A stretch of DNA of 64,000 bases from Agrobacterium tumefaciens (GTDB lineage Bacteria; Pseudomonadota; Alphaproteobacteria; Rhizobiales; Rhizobiaceae). The DNA is taken from positions 124,001 through 188,000 of the forward strand of contig NZ_JXQV01000003.1 in NCBI RefSeq assembly GCF_000834635.1. The letters run 5' to 3'. A program made the position numbers and the translations under genes. Position 1 is the first letter of the stretch; each line of letters begins with the position of its first letter. Positions 27,288-35,883 of the stretch are shown piece after piece. The notes beneath the pieces were generated by a model, which had not been told where the DNA came from, made no database searches, and saw only the letters and a program-made list of their open reading frames with translations.

Positions 27288-28226
27288 ATGAGTAATCGTC
27301 TAACCGCAATTCTCGTCGGCCTCGCCGTTGTCATGTTCTTCGTCTACTCGTCCTTCTTCGTGGTCAACGAACGCCAGCAGGCAATCGTCGTTCGCTTCGG
27401 TCAGATCCAGGACGTGAAGACCGATCCGGGCCTCTACTTCAAGCTGCCATTCGCGTTCATGGATGCGGACCGCGTACAATATGTCGAAAACCGCGCACTG
27501 CGTTTCGATCATGACAACATCCGCGTTCAGGTGTCCGGTGGTAAGTTCTATGAAGTCGATGCCTTCGTAGTCTACCGCATCACCGATGCCCGCCGCTTCC
27601 GTCAGACGGTATCCGGCGATCAGCTGTCTGCCGAAATGCGTCTGCGCACACGTCTCGACGCATCTCTGCGCCGCGTCTACGGTCTTCGTGGCTTCGAAGC
27701 TGCCCTTTCGGATGCTCGCGCCTCGATGATGCAGGAAGTGCGTGACGACCTGCGTTCAGACGCAGAGTCACTTGGCCTCAGCATCGTGGATGTTCGCATC
27801 CGCCGCACGGACCTCACACAGGAAGTCTCGCAACAGACCTTCGAACGTATGAAATCCGAGCGTCTGGCTGAAGCCGAACTGATCCGCGCTCGTGGTAACG
27901 AAGAAGGCCAGCGCCGCCGCGCCATCGCGGATCGTCAGGTCGTCGAATTCGAATCCGACGCCAATCGTCAGTCCGAAGTGCTTCGGGGTGAAGGCGATGC
28001 CGAACGTAACCGTATCTTCGGTGACGCCTTCCAGCGCGATCCAAGCTTCTTCGAGTTCTATCGCTCGATGGCAGCCTATACGAGCGCGCTGAACGGCAAC
28101 GGCACGACGCTGGTTCTTTCGCCAGACTCAACCTTCTTCCGTTATTTCAATAACATTGAAGGTACGCCAACCGCGCAACCGGCACAGCCCGCAGCCCCTG
28201 CGGCACCTGCTGCGCCCGCGAACTGA
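27288..28226 (+). CDS. hflC: HflC, FtsH modulator subunit (SPFH/band-7)
   Basis: 312 residues. An N-terminal membrane anchor (LTAILVGLAVVMFFVYSSFFVV) leads into the band-7 domain VNERQQAIVVRFGQIQDVKTDPGLYFKLPF. The helical region holds VRIRRTDLTQEVSQQTFERMKSERLAEAELIRARGNEEGQRRRAIADRQ. The C-terminal tail is Pro/Ala-rich. It is the partner of HflK. The ATG overlaps the untranslated gap of one base after hflK. A strong terminator follows at 28244-28272, so degP next door is separately transcribed. Confidence 0.96.
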   Translation: MSNRLTAILVGLAVVMFFVYSSFFVVNERQQAIVVRFGQIQDVKTDPGLYFKLPFAFMDADRVQYVENRALRFDHDNIRVQVSGGKFYEVDAFVVYRITDARRFRQTVSGDQLSAEMRLRTRLDASLRRVYGLRGFEAALSDARASMMQEVRDDLRSDAESLGLSIVDVRIRRTDLTQEVSQQTFERMKSERLAEAELIRARGNEEGQRRRAIADRQVVEFESDANRQSEVLRGEGDAERNRIFGDAFQRDPSFFEFYRSMAAYTSALNGNGTTLVLSPDSTFFRYFNNIEGTPTAQPAQPAAPAAPAAPAN

Positions 28227-28243
28227 CCTTTATGAATGACGCG

Positions 28244-28272
28244 AAAGGGCCGGTGGAAACATCGGCCCTTTT
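28244..28272 (+). terminator. Terminator after hflKC
   Basis: A 9-bp stem (AAAGGGCCG with CGGCCCTTT) and a short loop, followed by a T-rich stretch. It begins 18 bases past the hflC stop. Confidence 0.88.
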
Positions 28273-28472
28273 GCTGTTTTGTGGCATCATTCTGCAAGCC
28301 CTGCCGGGTTTGACCAAGAGATGAAAAAGCGGTCTGACGCCATCCACGCTTTAATCGTGGATGAAAGCCTGATTTTCTGCTTATTCACGAAAAGGTATTT
28401 TTACACTTCATCATTCCGCCTTATGCTTGGCTATTAAGCAGAGACCCGGTTAGCAATATGCGAGGACGCTGT

Positions 28473-30023
28473 ATGCCCGTTACCACTCTTTCGCCTTTCC
28501 GCAGCAGCATCGCGGCGGTCGCGGGATTTGCAGTTTTAGCAGGCGGGCTGGCCATGCCGTTGAGCGCCAGCGCCCAGAGCGCCGGGCCAGCTTCGGTTGC
28601 TGATCTTGCAGCGCCTCTCATGGACGCAGTCGTTAACATCTCCACATCCCAGAGCGTGAAGGCGGAAGGCAAAGGCCCTACCCCGCCCAATATTCCCGAG
28701 GGTTCTCCGTTTCAGGAATTCTTCAAGGATTATTTCGACAACCAGAGCCCCGATAGCGGCGGCAAGGTCAGCTCGCTCGGTTCGGGCTTCGTCATCGATC
28801 CAACCGGCTATGTGGTGACGAACAACCACGTCATCGAAGGCGCTGATGATATTGAAGTGATTTTTCCCAATGGCAACAAGCTGAAAGCAAAGCTCGTTGG
28901 CACCGACACCAAGACCGATCTTTCCGTACTGAAAGTCGAGCCTAAGACGCCACTCAAGGCCGTCAAATTCGGGGATTCCCGCGCCATGCGCATTGGCGAT
29001 TGGGTTATGGCGGTCGGTAACCCGTTTGGCCTTGGCGGCTCGCTCAGCGTCGGTGTCGTTTCGGCACGCGGACGCAATATCAACGCCGGTCCCTATGACA
29101 ACTTCATCCAGACGGATGCGGCCATCAACAAGGGCAATTCTGGCGGTCCGCTCTTCAACATGAAGGGTGAGGTTATCGGCATCAACACCGCCATCATTTC
29201 CCCCAGCGGCGGCTCCATCGGCATCGGCTTTTCCGTGCCGACAGAACTGGCGCAGAATATCGTCCAGCAGCTCATCGAGTTTGGCGAAACCCGCCGCGGC
29301 TGGCTCGGCGTGCGCGTTCAGCCTGTCACAGACGATATCGCCTCGAGCCTTGGCATGGACGCGGCCCGCGGCGCGCTGATCTCCGGCGTGGTCAAAGGCG
29401 GACCCGTCGAGAACGGCCCCATTCAGCCGGGCGACGTCGTTCTGACATTTGACGGCAAGAAAATTCAGGAAATGCGGGATCTGCCCCGCGTTGTCGCAGA
29501 AAGCCCCGTCGGCAAGGAAGTGGATGTTGCCATTCTTCGCGATGGCAAGGAGCAGACCGTCAAGGTCAAGCTCGGCCAGTTGCAAGATACCGCCGAAGAA
29601 AAGCAGCCCGGCGCCAGCAGCGATGACGCCATGCCTGATGATGGCGAAAACGGCGAAATGGCTGAACCGCAGGACAATAACGACAATCCGACAGAGCAGC
29701 AGGCACCAGACCAGCGCGCAGCTGCGCAAACGGTTCTGGGAATGAACCTTGTCGTGCTCACGGACGAGTTGCGCGCAGAAAAGAGCATTGCGGAAAGCGT
29801 CGAAGGCGTGCTTGTTGCGGGCGTCGAGCCCGGCTCCATCGCCGAGCAGAAGGGCGTCAAGGCTGGCGATGTCATCGTCGAGGTTGCGCAGGACTTCATG
29901 GAAGTGCCAGGCGATGTTGCAGTGCGCGTCAACGGCCTGAAATCATCCGGGCGTAAGAATGCCCATATGATGGTGGCAGACGCGCAGGGCAATCTGCGTT
30001 TCGTCGCAGTTCCGCTGGAATAG
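28473..30023 (+). CDS. degP: Periplasmic Do-like serine endoprotease (DegP/HtrA)
   Basis: 516 residues from the ATG at 28473, which has GAGG seven bases upstream. A second ATG five codons earlier has none. The signal peptide ends near LSASAQS. The protease domain has its catalytic triad in TNNHVIEGADDIEV (His), TDTKTDLSVLKV (Asp) and NKGNSGGPLFN (Ser). Two PDZ domains follow, the first at RRGWLGVRVQPVTDD and the second at VLVAGVEPGSIAEQKGVKAGDVIVEV, joined by an acidic Asp/Glu/Gln-rich linker. It degrades or refolds damaged periplasmic proteins. It sits beside hflKC, so this is an envelope quality-control neighbourhood. Confidence 0.94.
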   Translation: MPVTTLSPFRSSIAAVAGFAVLAGGLAMPLSASAQSAGPASVADLAAPLMDAVVNISTSQSVKAEGKGPTPPNIPEGSPFQEFFKDYFDNQSPDSGGKVSSLGSGFVIDPTGYVVTNNHVIEGADDIEVIFPNGNKLKAKLVGTDTKTDLSVLKVEPKTPLKAVKFGDSRAMRIGDWVMAVGNPFGLGGSLSVGVVSARGRNINAGPYDNFIQTDAAINKGNSGGPLFNMKGEVIGINTAIISPSGGSIGIGFSVPTELAQNIVQQLIEFGETRRGWLGVRVQPVTDDIASSLGMDAARGALISGVVKGGPVENGPIQPGDVVLTFDGKKIQEMRDLPRVVAESPVGKEVDVAILRDGKEQTVKVKLGQLQDTAEEKQPGASSDDAMPDDGENGEMAEPQDNNDNPTEQQAPDQRAAAQTVLGMNLVVLTDELRAEKSIAESVEGVLVAGVEPGSIAEQKGVKAGDVIVEVAQDFMEVPGDVAVRVNGLKSSGRKNAHMMVADAQGNLRFVAVPLE

Positions 30024-30185
30024 TGCTGGTTGGCGGGAGCGCCTTATCCTGACGCTCCCCGACCGCTTGTCTGCCTCGCATTTCTGAGCAACCAGGCGAG
30101 GCGTCAGGAGATTTCCGCACCTGCGGAACCTCGCAGGCTTAACCGGAGTTACTCGACGTCACCGGAATGAAACCGATTCAATATC

Positions 30186-30461
30186 ATGAGCTTACGCGCA
30201 ACAAATGAATCCGGATGGCAGCGCGTTGAATCAGTTTGGAAAGCCGCAAATTTGATCCGCAAGCACTCCACCACACTCCACGGCCACCGCACCAGCATCT
30301 CGCTTGAAGACGCTTTCTGGGACGAGCTGCGCATTATAGCAGACAAGCGGAAGATGAGCTTTGCGGCGCTACTTGCCGAGATTGATGACAACCGCCCGGA
30401 AGACAGCAATCTTTCCTCTTCCCTGCGCGTCTATGTGCTGAACTGGCTGAAGAGCCAGTAG
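30186..30461 (+). CDS. Ribbon-helix-helix domain protein
   Basis: 91 residues. HSTTLHGHRTSISLEDAFWDELRIIADKRKMSFAALLAEIDDNR is the RHH_4-type domain: a short beta strand (RTSISL), a first helix and a second helix with the conserved FAALLAEID. NLSSSLRVYVLNWLK ends the protein. RHH proteins bind DNA as dimers through the strand. No toxin gene is adjacent, so this is not an obvious antitoxin. It stands alone between degP and the AsmA-like gene, which is on the opposite strand. The target is unknown. Confidence 0.82.
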   Translation: MSLRATNESGWQRVESVWKAANLIRKHSTTLHGHRTSISLEDAFWDELRIIADKRKMSFAALLAEIDDNRPEDSNLSSSLRVYVLNWLKSQ

Positions 30462-30540
30462 CTCCCACAGGTCCCACTTAGCACTAGCTGTGCCGCATCA
30501 CGGCACAGAGCGAACAAGTCATCAATGCGCGTCCAGGGCC

Positions 30541-33500
30541 TTACCGCGCGGGAGCGTTTTGTGCCGGAGGCTGGCTGAAGATGTCGCCCGTTGGGGGTAC
30601 GGAGAACACCGGAGGAGTCGCGGGCTTTGGCTGGGCTTCCTGCTCCCGCTTCAAACGCTCCTGCGAGGCTTTCTCGGCCTCAAGCCGTTCCTGCGCCATC
30701 GCACGCATGCGCTCTTCCTCAGCCTTGCGCAAACGCTCTTCCTCTGCCTTGCGCACCTTTTCGGCTTCCTCGGCCCGCTTGATCGCGGCCTGTCGCTCGG
30801 CGGCCTGGAAGCGGTAAAGCGCCACTTCACGCCGCAGTCTCTGCTTCTCCATAACGCTGGCCTGCAAGGCTTCCACCCGCCTGCGTTCGCGCTCGAAGGC
30901 CCGCAGGGACAGATATCCGGTTAGACCCGACACATCGGTCGTCAGTGCTGGCTCGGCCAGTGGTCCAGTAAAGTTGAGGCGAAGGGACGGCTCGGCGCCC
31001 GCCAACGCCTCGTTGCCGGCATTATAAGCAAGGCCCAAACCACCGGTCAGCGTCTTGTCGCCAATATCGAGCATGAGGTCACCATCAAAGGCGAGCTGTG
31101 GCGTGGAAGTCGTGACATTCTGCATGCGCAGGTTTCCATCGCCGAGCGTGAACGGCATGGACACATCACCCAGCGGAATTTCTCCCTGCCAGAGATGTGC
31201 ATCCACCAGCGGACGCACTTTCGCTGCATCTATATTGCCCTGAAGATCATTGGCAGCCTGAAGCCACTGCTGGAAAGCGGATGCGTTCAACCCGCGCAGA
31301 ACAAGATTACCGGCACGTATTTCGCCGGATCCGCCCGCCGAAGAAAGAAGCTCCGCCACGCTCTTTCCGGTGGATTCAGCAGTCAAATCCAGACCGAAAA
31401 GGCCACTGGCAACAGGCTTCTCTCCGCTTTTCCACATCACGGCGTCAGGGTTGGCACCCGAGACAGCAATCTTGGTTCGGAAAATGCCAGCACCGTCTCC
31501 CGTTGCCATGGCAAGACGGCCGGAAACCTTTCCGCCCATCCAGTCACCCGCCATATTATCAAGCGAAAGCGTACCATTGGCGTGGTTGAGCGCAAAAGAC
31601 AGGCCTGTCACCGTACCGAACGAACCCGTGTCAAAATTGGCGGCCTTAACGGACAGCGAGGCATCAAGTTTGGGAAAAGCTGGAAGAGAAACCGGCTTTG
31701 CGCTGAGTGCGCCCGTTTCAGGATCAATGACCGGCCCATACATCGTATCGCCAAGCCACGTCAGATCGACACTGTTCAGTGCCAGATCGCCGGTCAGCTT
31801 GTAAGGTGCAGCCTTCGCAACAGCCAGATTGCCGGAAAACGCATTGCCACCAGCCTGCCCGGAGAGAGCCGAAAGGGTCGTCTTGTCCTTGTCCGAGCTT
31901 AGTTTCGCCGTTGCCTTGGTGGACATACCCCCACCCAGTTGCGGCAAGCCAACCGCATTCATGATGAGGTAAGGCTCGATATCAGCGCTTTCCAGCGATA
32001 CATCAGCACTGCCTTGCGCAAAGTTTTCCGGCTTCAAGCCAAAGCTGCCATTGGCAGAAAAATGCGTGCGCTCGGTCGAGAAGCGGAATTCCGTCTGAAC
32101 CGGAGAGCCCAGAGACCCGTTGAGCTTCAAGGACAAAAGTCCCTCGCCATCAGCGTCGAAAGGCAGGGGATCAAGCCCCGCCTGCCCAAACAGAATGGCC
32201 GTGGACTGGTTCTTGAGAACAGCCTCAAGCGTCAGCGCCGTCTCGTCAGTGTCCGTGAGAACGTCAGGCAGCTTCACCACGGCAGACACGCGGCTGCCGT
32301 TGATGGTGCCCGAAACGGCTGCGTTTGCCCCGCCATTGTTCTTATCGACCGCGAGATCAACGGCAATGTCGGAATTCGCATACCATGGCGCGCTTCGCAC
32401 AAGCCGCTCCACCAGTGGATGGCTTGGAACTTTCTGCCGCAAGAGATCAAGCAAAGGCTGCATATCGGCAGCGTGAAGATTGACTGTTCCCTTGCCGGAA
32501 AAATCATTGGCAGAGCCCTTCAACTGGCCCTTTGCCCTAACCTCGGCACCGGCAATATTGCCGGCATTCATGGTTTCCAGCGAAAGAACGCCACCCGCCG
32601 ATGTAAACGCCGTTTCCACCTGATTGGCTGTCACGCCCGCCATATTGATACGATCAGCCTTAAATTTGGCGGTGATCCGGTGATCGAGAACCGAACTGCC
32701 GACCTGATCGCCCAGAATAAGGCCACCAAGCGCCTTCAGGGCATCGAGATCGATCTCGTCACCCGCCAGCTCAACGTCGATGCTCGCGCCATTGGCCTCC
32801 GCTTGCCGCGCAAGGCGACCCTTGAGCGATGCCTGGCCGATGGCAAGTTCGAGGTTTTCAAACCGCTGCGCCTGCGTCGTCAGCGACACGGTGGACGAGA
32901 ACCCCGCAGCATTCAGCTGGCGAATGGCCGGATCAACCGTGCCGGAGAGCCAATTGGCAAGCCCCGAGGGCTGATTGGAGGCAACGAGCATATCACCGTT
33001 GAAGGCAGGACCACCCGTCAGCGTCAGAGAACCCTTGGCCTCCAGCTGGGTGCGACCGGGCAGCACGGCAACCGCATTTTCCACCTGCCAGCCGGAACCG
33101 TTGGGCCTGATATCAAGGCGGATATCGCGGATGGTCGTGTCATCGGAAACGAGTGCGGGAAGCCGGATGCTGGCTTTTCCCGGAACCTGCGGCACGGGTA
33201 TGCGCGCAATCAGGCTAGCAAATGCCTCGATGCGCTGGCGCACCGGTACAGTCGGAACGCGCGATGTTTTGCCGGTCTGCACGGGTGCTGGCGCAAAGCG
33301 GTTGAAATCGATCTGCTGACCATCAGCCGTCAGCAGGAATTCCGGTGCGGTCCCGGTGTCCAGCGTCGCCTCACCCGTCACGATATAGGGATTGGCCTCG
33401 CCGCCGAGTTCCATGCGGTAACTTGGCACACGCACACGGCCATTGGTCAGCTCAAAGCTGCCCTTCGTCCGTGGCGCCGTGAAGATGGACTGGCTGGCGT

Positions 33501-34260
33501 CTTTTTTCTGGTTCTCATCCTGGCGGAAATTGAAGGCAAAAGAGCCGCTGTAAACGGGACGCCCCTCAGTGGCGGCAATGGCGCCGTCCAGATCAATCTC
33601 AACCGGATGCTCATCAGGCATGAGGCGAAGGCGCAAACCCATACGGCCTGCATTGGCTTCCGGCTCACCGCTGGAAAGAGAAAACGACCCTGCGTGACCA
33701 TCAACAGCGGCACGTCCTTTCGCGGTCCATGGACCGGCAAGAGACTTGGCAGACATATCGGCACTGAGGCCCGTCACCGTGCGGTTGCGACCCGATTGCT
33801 CGTCGATGAATTCGATTTGCCCGCCATCGATGCTGACATTCTCAAGAACGACGGTTTTAGCCGGGATGACGGCGCGGCTTCCGCGCGTCCAATCCAGCGT
33901 GCCGTCCTTCAACAAACGGATACGGGCCTTCGGCTCCTCGATACGCATATCGAAAATGCGCGCTTCGCCAGACAGGAAAGGCGCAAGCTCGGCATCCATG
34001 GAAAAACGTGCGACCTGAATCTGCGGCGAGCCGTCAGAATCCGTGCCGGCGCGCACATCATGCAGCGTCACGGAGGGAAATGGCAGCAGCCGCGCTTCGA
34101 CACGGCCATGCACCACGACCTTCTTGCCCAGAATCCGGCTTGCCTGATCTTCAAAATCGCGCCGGAAATCCGTCCAGTCGATGAAATAGGGAATGAGCAG
34201 CGCTGAAAACAGTGCCACCACAAGCAGTCCGCCCAGAAATACCAATATGCGTCCGAGCAC
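30541..34260 (-). CDS. AsmA family protein (giant envelope protein)
   Basis: 1239 residues, much longer than E. coli AsmA (617). The N-terminus MLGRILVFLGGLLVVALFSALLIPYFIDWTDFRRDFEDQASRILGKKVVVHGRVEARLLPFPSVTLHDVRAG is one membrane anchor plus the AsmA N-terminal domain. Long repetitive beta-strand sequence follows, as in the bridge-like AsmA/TamB/VPS13 superfamily that is proposed to carry phospholipids to the outer membrane. Residues 1140-1215 are a highly charged Arg/Glu/Lys coiled coil, and the tail is Pro/Gln-rich. It stands alone on the minus strand. Its role here is inferred from the family only. Confidence 0.87.
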   Translation of the reverse strand: MLGRILVFLGGLLVVALFSALLIPYFIDWTDFRRDFEDQASRILGKKVVVHGRVEARLLPFPSVTLHDVRAGTDSDGSPQIQVARFSMDAELAPFLSGEARIFDMRIEEPKARIRLLKDGTLDWTRGSRAVIPAKTVVLENVSIDGGQIEFIDEQSGRNRTVTGLSADMSAKSLAGPWTAKGRAAVDGHAGSFSLSSGEPEANAGRMGLRLRLMPDEHPVEIDLDGAIAATEGRPVYSGSFAFNFRQDENQKKDASQSIFTAPRTKGSFELTNGRVRVPSYRMELGGEANPYIVTGEATLDTGTAPEFLLTADGQQIDFNRFAPAPVQTGKTSRVPTVPVRQRIEAFASLIARIPVPQVPGKASIRLPALVSDDTTIRDIRLDIRPNGSGWQVENAVAVLPGRTQLEAKGSLTLTGGPAFNGDMLVASNQPSGLANWLSGTVDPAIRQLNAAGFSSTVSLTTQAQRFENLELAIGQASLKGRLARQAEANGASIDVELAGDEIDLDALKALGGLILGDQVGSSVLDHRITAKFKADRINMAGVTANQVETAFTSAGGVLSLETMNAGNIAGAEVRAKGQLKGSANDFSGKGTVNLHAADMQPLLDLLRQKVPSHPLVERLVRSAPWYANSDIAVDLAVDKNNGGANAAVSGTINGSRVSAVVKLPDVLTDTDETALTLEAVLKNQSTAILFGQAGLDPLPFDADGEGLLSLKLNGSLGSPVQTEFRFSTERTHFSANGSFGLKPENFAQGSADVSLESADIEPYLIMNAVGLPQLGGGMSTKATAKLSSDKDKTTLSALSGQAGGNAFSGNLAVAKAAPYKLTGDLALNSVDLTWLGDTMYGPVIDPETGALSAKPVSLPAFPKLDASLSVKAANFDTGSFGTVTGLSFALNHANGTLSLDNMAGDWMGGKVSGRLAMATGDGAGIFRTKIAVSGANPDAVMWKSGEKPVASGLFGLDLTAESTGKSVAELLSSAGGSGEIRAGNLVLRGLNASAFQQWLQAANDLQGNIDAAKVRPLVDAHLWQGEIPLGDVSMPFTLGDGNLRMQNVTTSTPQLAFDGDLMLDIGDKTLTGGLGLAYNAGNEALAGAEPSLRLNFTGPLAEPALTTDVSGLTGYLSLRAFERERRRVEALQASVMEKQRLRREVALYRFQAAERQAAIKRAEEAEKVRKAEEERLRKAEEERMRAMAQERLEAEKASQERLKREQEAQPKPATPPVFSVPPTGDIFSQPPAQNAPAR

Positions 34261-34350
34261 GACCCGATGTCTCCCTTAACTGACGATGAAACCTATCTTT
34301 TTTCCCTGCCAGAGCAAGCTGCATTTCAGGTTTCACCCATATTCCTGCAC

Positions 34351-35763
34351 CTACTGGGCGTGAAAAAGCTTACCCGGATTAAAGATGTTATCCGGATCAA
34401 GTGACCGCTTGATGGCAATCATCACATCCAGCGCGCCACCAACCTCTTCGGCCAGAAAACTCATCTTCCCCTGCCCTATGCCATGCTCGCCCGTGCAGGT
34501 ACCATCCATCTCGATCGCGCGTCGGTTCAAACGTGCCACGAAAGCTTCGGTATGGGCCACACTTGTCGGGTCCTTGCCATCAAACAAGACAAGAACATGG
34601 AAGTTCCCGTCGCCCGCGTGGCCAACAATCGGTGCCAGCATGGCGTTGTCGATGATATCCTGCTGGGTCGCGGTCACGCATTCGGCAAAGCGTGAAATCG
34701 GCACGCAGACATCAGTGGAAAGCGCATCGAGATGCGGTGCAAGCGCCTTGGATGCCCAATAGGCATCATGGCGCGCTTTCCAAAGTTTTGCGCGTTCCTG
34801 CGCATCGCTGGTCCAGCGGAAAGCACTGCCGCCGCACTCCTCGACAATCTCGGAAAACTGCGCAGATTGCAGAGCGGTTGTTTCTTCAGAACCGTGAAAC
34901 TCCAGAAAAAGCGTTGGCTTCTCCTCATAGGACAAGCCCGAATAGGCATTGCAGGCGCGGATCTGCACGGCATCCAGAAGCTCGATCCGCGCGACAGGAA
35001 TGCCCATCTGCACCGTCATGATGACGGCATCGCAGGCCGCCGCAATCGTATCGAAGGTGCACACGCCGCCCGCAATCTTTTCAGGAATACCCTGAAGACG
35101 CAGCGTGACCGATGTGATGACGCCCAGCGTGCCCTCGGCACCCACGTAGAGCCGCGTCAGATCATATCCGGCGGAGGATTTGCGTGCGCGTCGCCCGGTG
35201 CTGATCTCCTCACCGTCGGCCTTGACCACGGTCAGCGCCAGCACATTGTCTTTCATGGTGCCGTAGCGCACGGCATTGGTGCCGGATGCGCGTGTGGACG
35301 CCATGCCGCCGATGGACGCATTGGCACCCGGATCAATCGGGAAGAAAAGGCCGGTGTCGCGCAGATAGGTGTTCAGTTGCTCGCGCGTCACGCCGGGCTC
35401 CACCGTCACATCAAGATCTTCTGCATTGACGGAAAGAATGCGGTTCATGCGGCTGAAATCCACCGAAATTCCGCCCATGGGCGCATTGACCTGACCCTCC
35501 AGCGAAGAGCCGACGCCGAACGGGATGACAGGCACCTTGTGGGCACCGCAGGCTTTGACGACGGCCTTCACATCATCGGAATTTTCGGCAAAGACCACAC
35601 CATCAGGCAATTGCGTGGTGAGATAGGTCGTCGTGTGCGCGTGCTGTTCGCGGAAAGACTGACCGGTCTGGAGCTTGTCACCGAGCTGCTGTTTCAGAGT
35701 GTCCAGCACGGCTGCAATGCCCGCCTCGTTTCTCGCGCCAGCCACCACATCCTTCAACGCCAT
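34351..35763 (-). CDS. FAD-linked oxidase (D-lactate dehydrogenase/glycolate oxidase GlcD type)
   Basis: 470 residues from an ATG at 35763 with GGGAGA upstream. The open frame extends 29 codons further but lacks family similarity there. The PCMH-type FAD-binding domain includes VIPFGVGSSLEGQVNAPMGGISVDFSRMNRIL and IDPGANASIGGMASTRASGTNAVRYGTMKDNV. The C-terminal domain has GHAGDGNFHVLVLFD and CTGEHGIGQGKMSFLAEE, the active-site His motifs. Members oxidise D-lactate, D-2-hydroxyglutarate or similar 2-hydroxy acids and pass electrons to quinone or cytochrome c. The exact substrate is not clear, and no partner subunits (GlcE/GlcF) are present. Confidence 0.88.
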   Translation of the reverse strand: MALKDVVAGARNEAGIAAVLDTLKQQLGDKLQTGQSFREQHAHTTTYLTTQLPDGVVFAENSDDVKAVVKACGAHKVPVIPFGVGSSLEGQVNAPMGGISVDFSRMNRILSVNAEDLDVTVEPGVTREQLNTYLRDTGLFFPIDPGANASIGGMASTRASGTNAVRYGTMKDNVLALTVVKADGEEISTGRRARKSSAGYDLTRLYVGAEGTLGVITSVTLRLQGIPEKIAGGVCTFDTIAAACDAVIMTVQMGIPVARIELLDAVQIRACNAYSGLSYEEKPTLFLEFHGSEETTALQSAQFSEIVEECGGSAFRWTSDAQERAKLWKARHDAYWASKALAPHLDALSTDVCVPISRFAECVTATQQDIIDNAMLAPIVGHAGDGNFHVLVLFDGKDPTSVAHTEAFVARLNRRAIEMDGTCTGEHGIGQGKMSFLAEEVGGALDVMIAIKRSLDPDNIFNPGKLFHAQ

Positions 35764-35883
35764 GTTTCTCTCCCTGAAATGCAAAACCGGACTCAACCTT
35801 TTACGGCAAGTCCGGTTGATATGTGGCACGGCATTGAGATTGTCCAGCACCGCCGCTTGGCGAAACGGCGGTGCGTCAGTTCA

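Noticed and set aside
30035-30059. Hairpin GGGAGCG/CGCTCCC after degP, considered as a terminator.
   Set aside because: The stem is good but no T-run follows, so intrinsic termination is not supported.
30186-30461. Ribbon-helix-helix protein considered as an antitoxin.
   Set aside because: There is no small partner gene overlapping or adjacent on the same strand, and the protein matches the stand-alone RHH_4 type.
31939-34206. A 755-codon open frame antisense to the AsmA-like gene, and similar long antisense frames at 61012-62985 (ftsZ), 28536-29729 (degP) and 26309-27334 (hflK).
   Set aside because: They are shadows of strongly biased GC-rich coding sequence on the other strand. Their products are low-complexity or His/Arg-rich, match no family, and the sense genes are certain.
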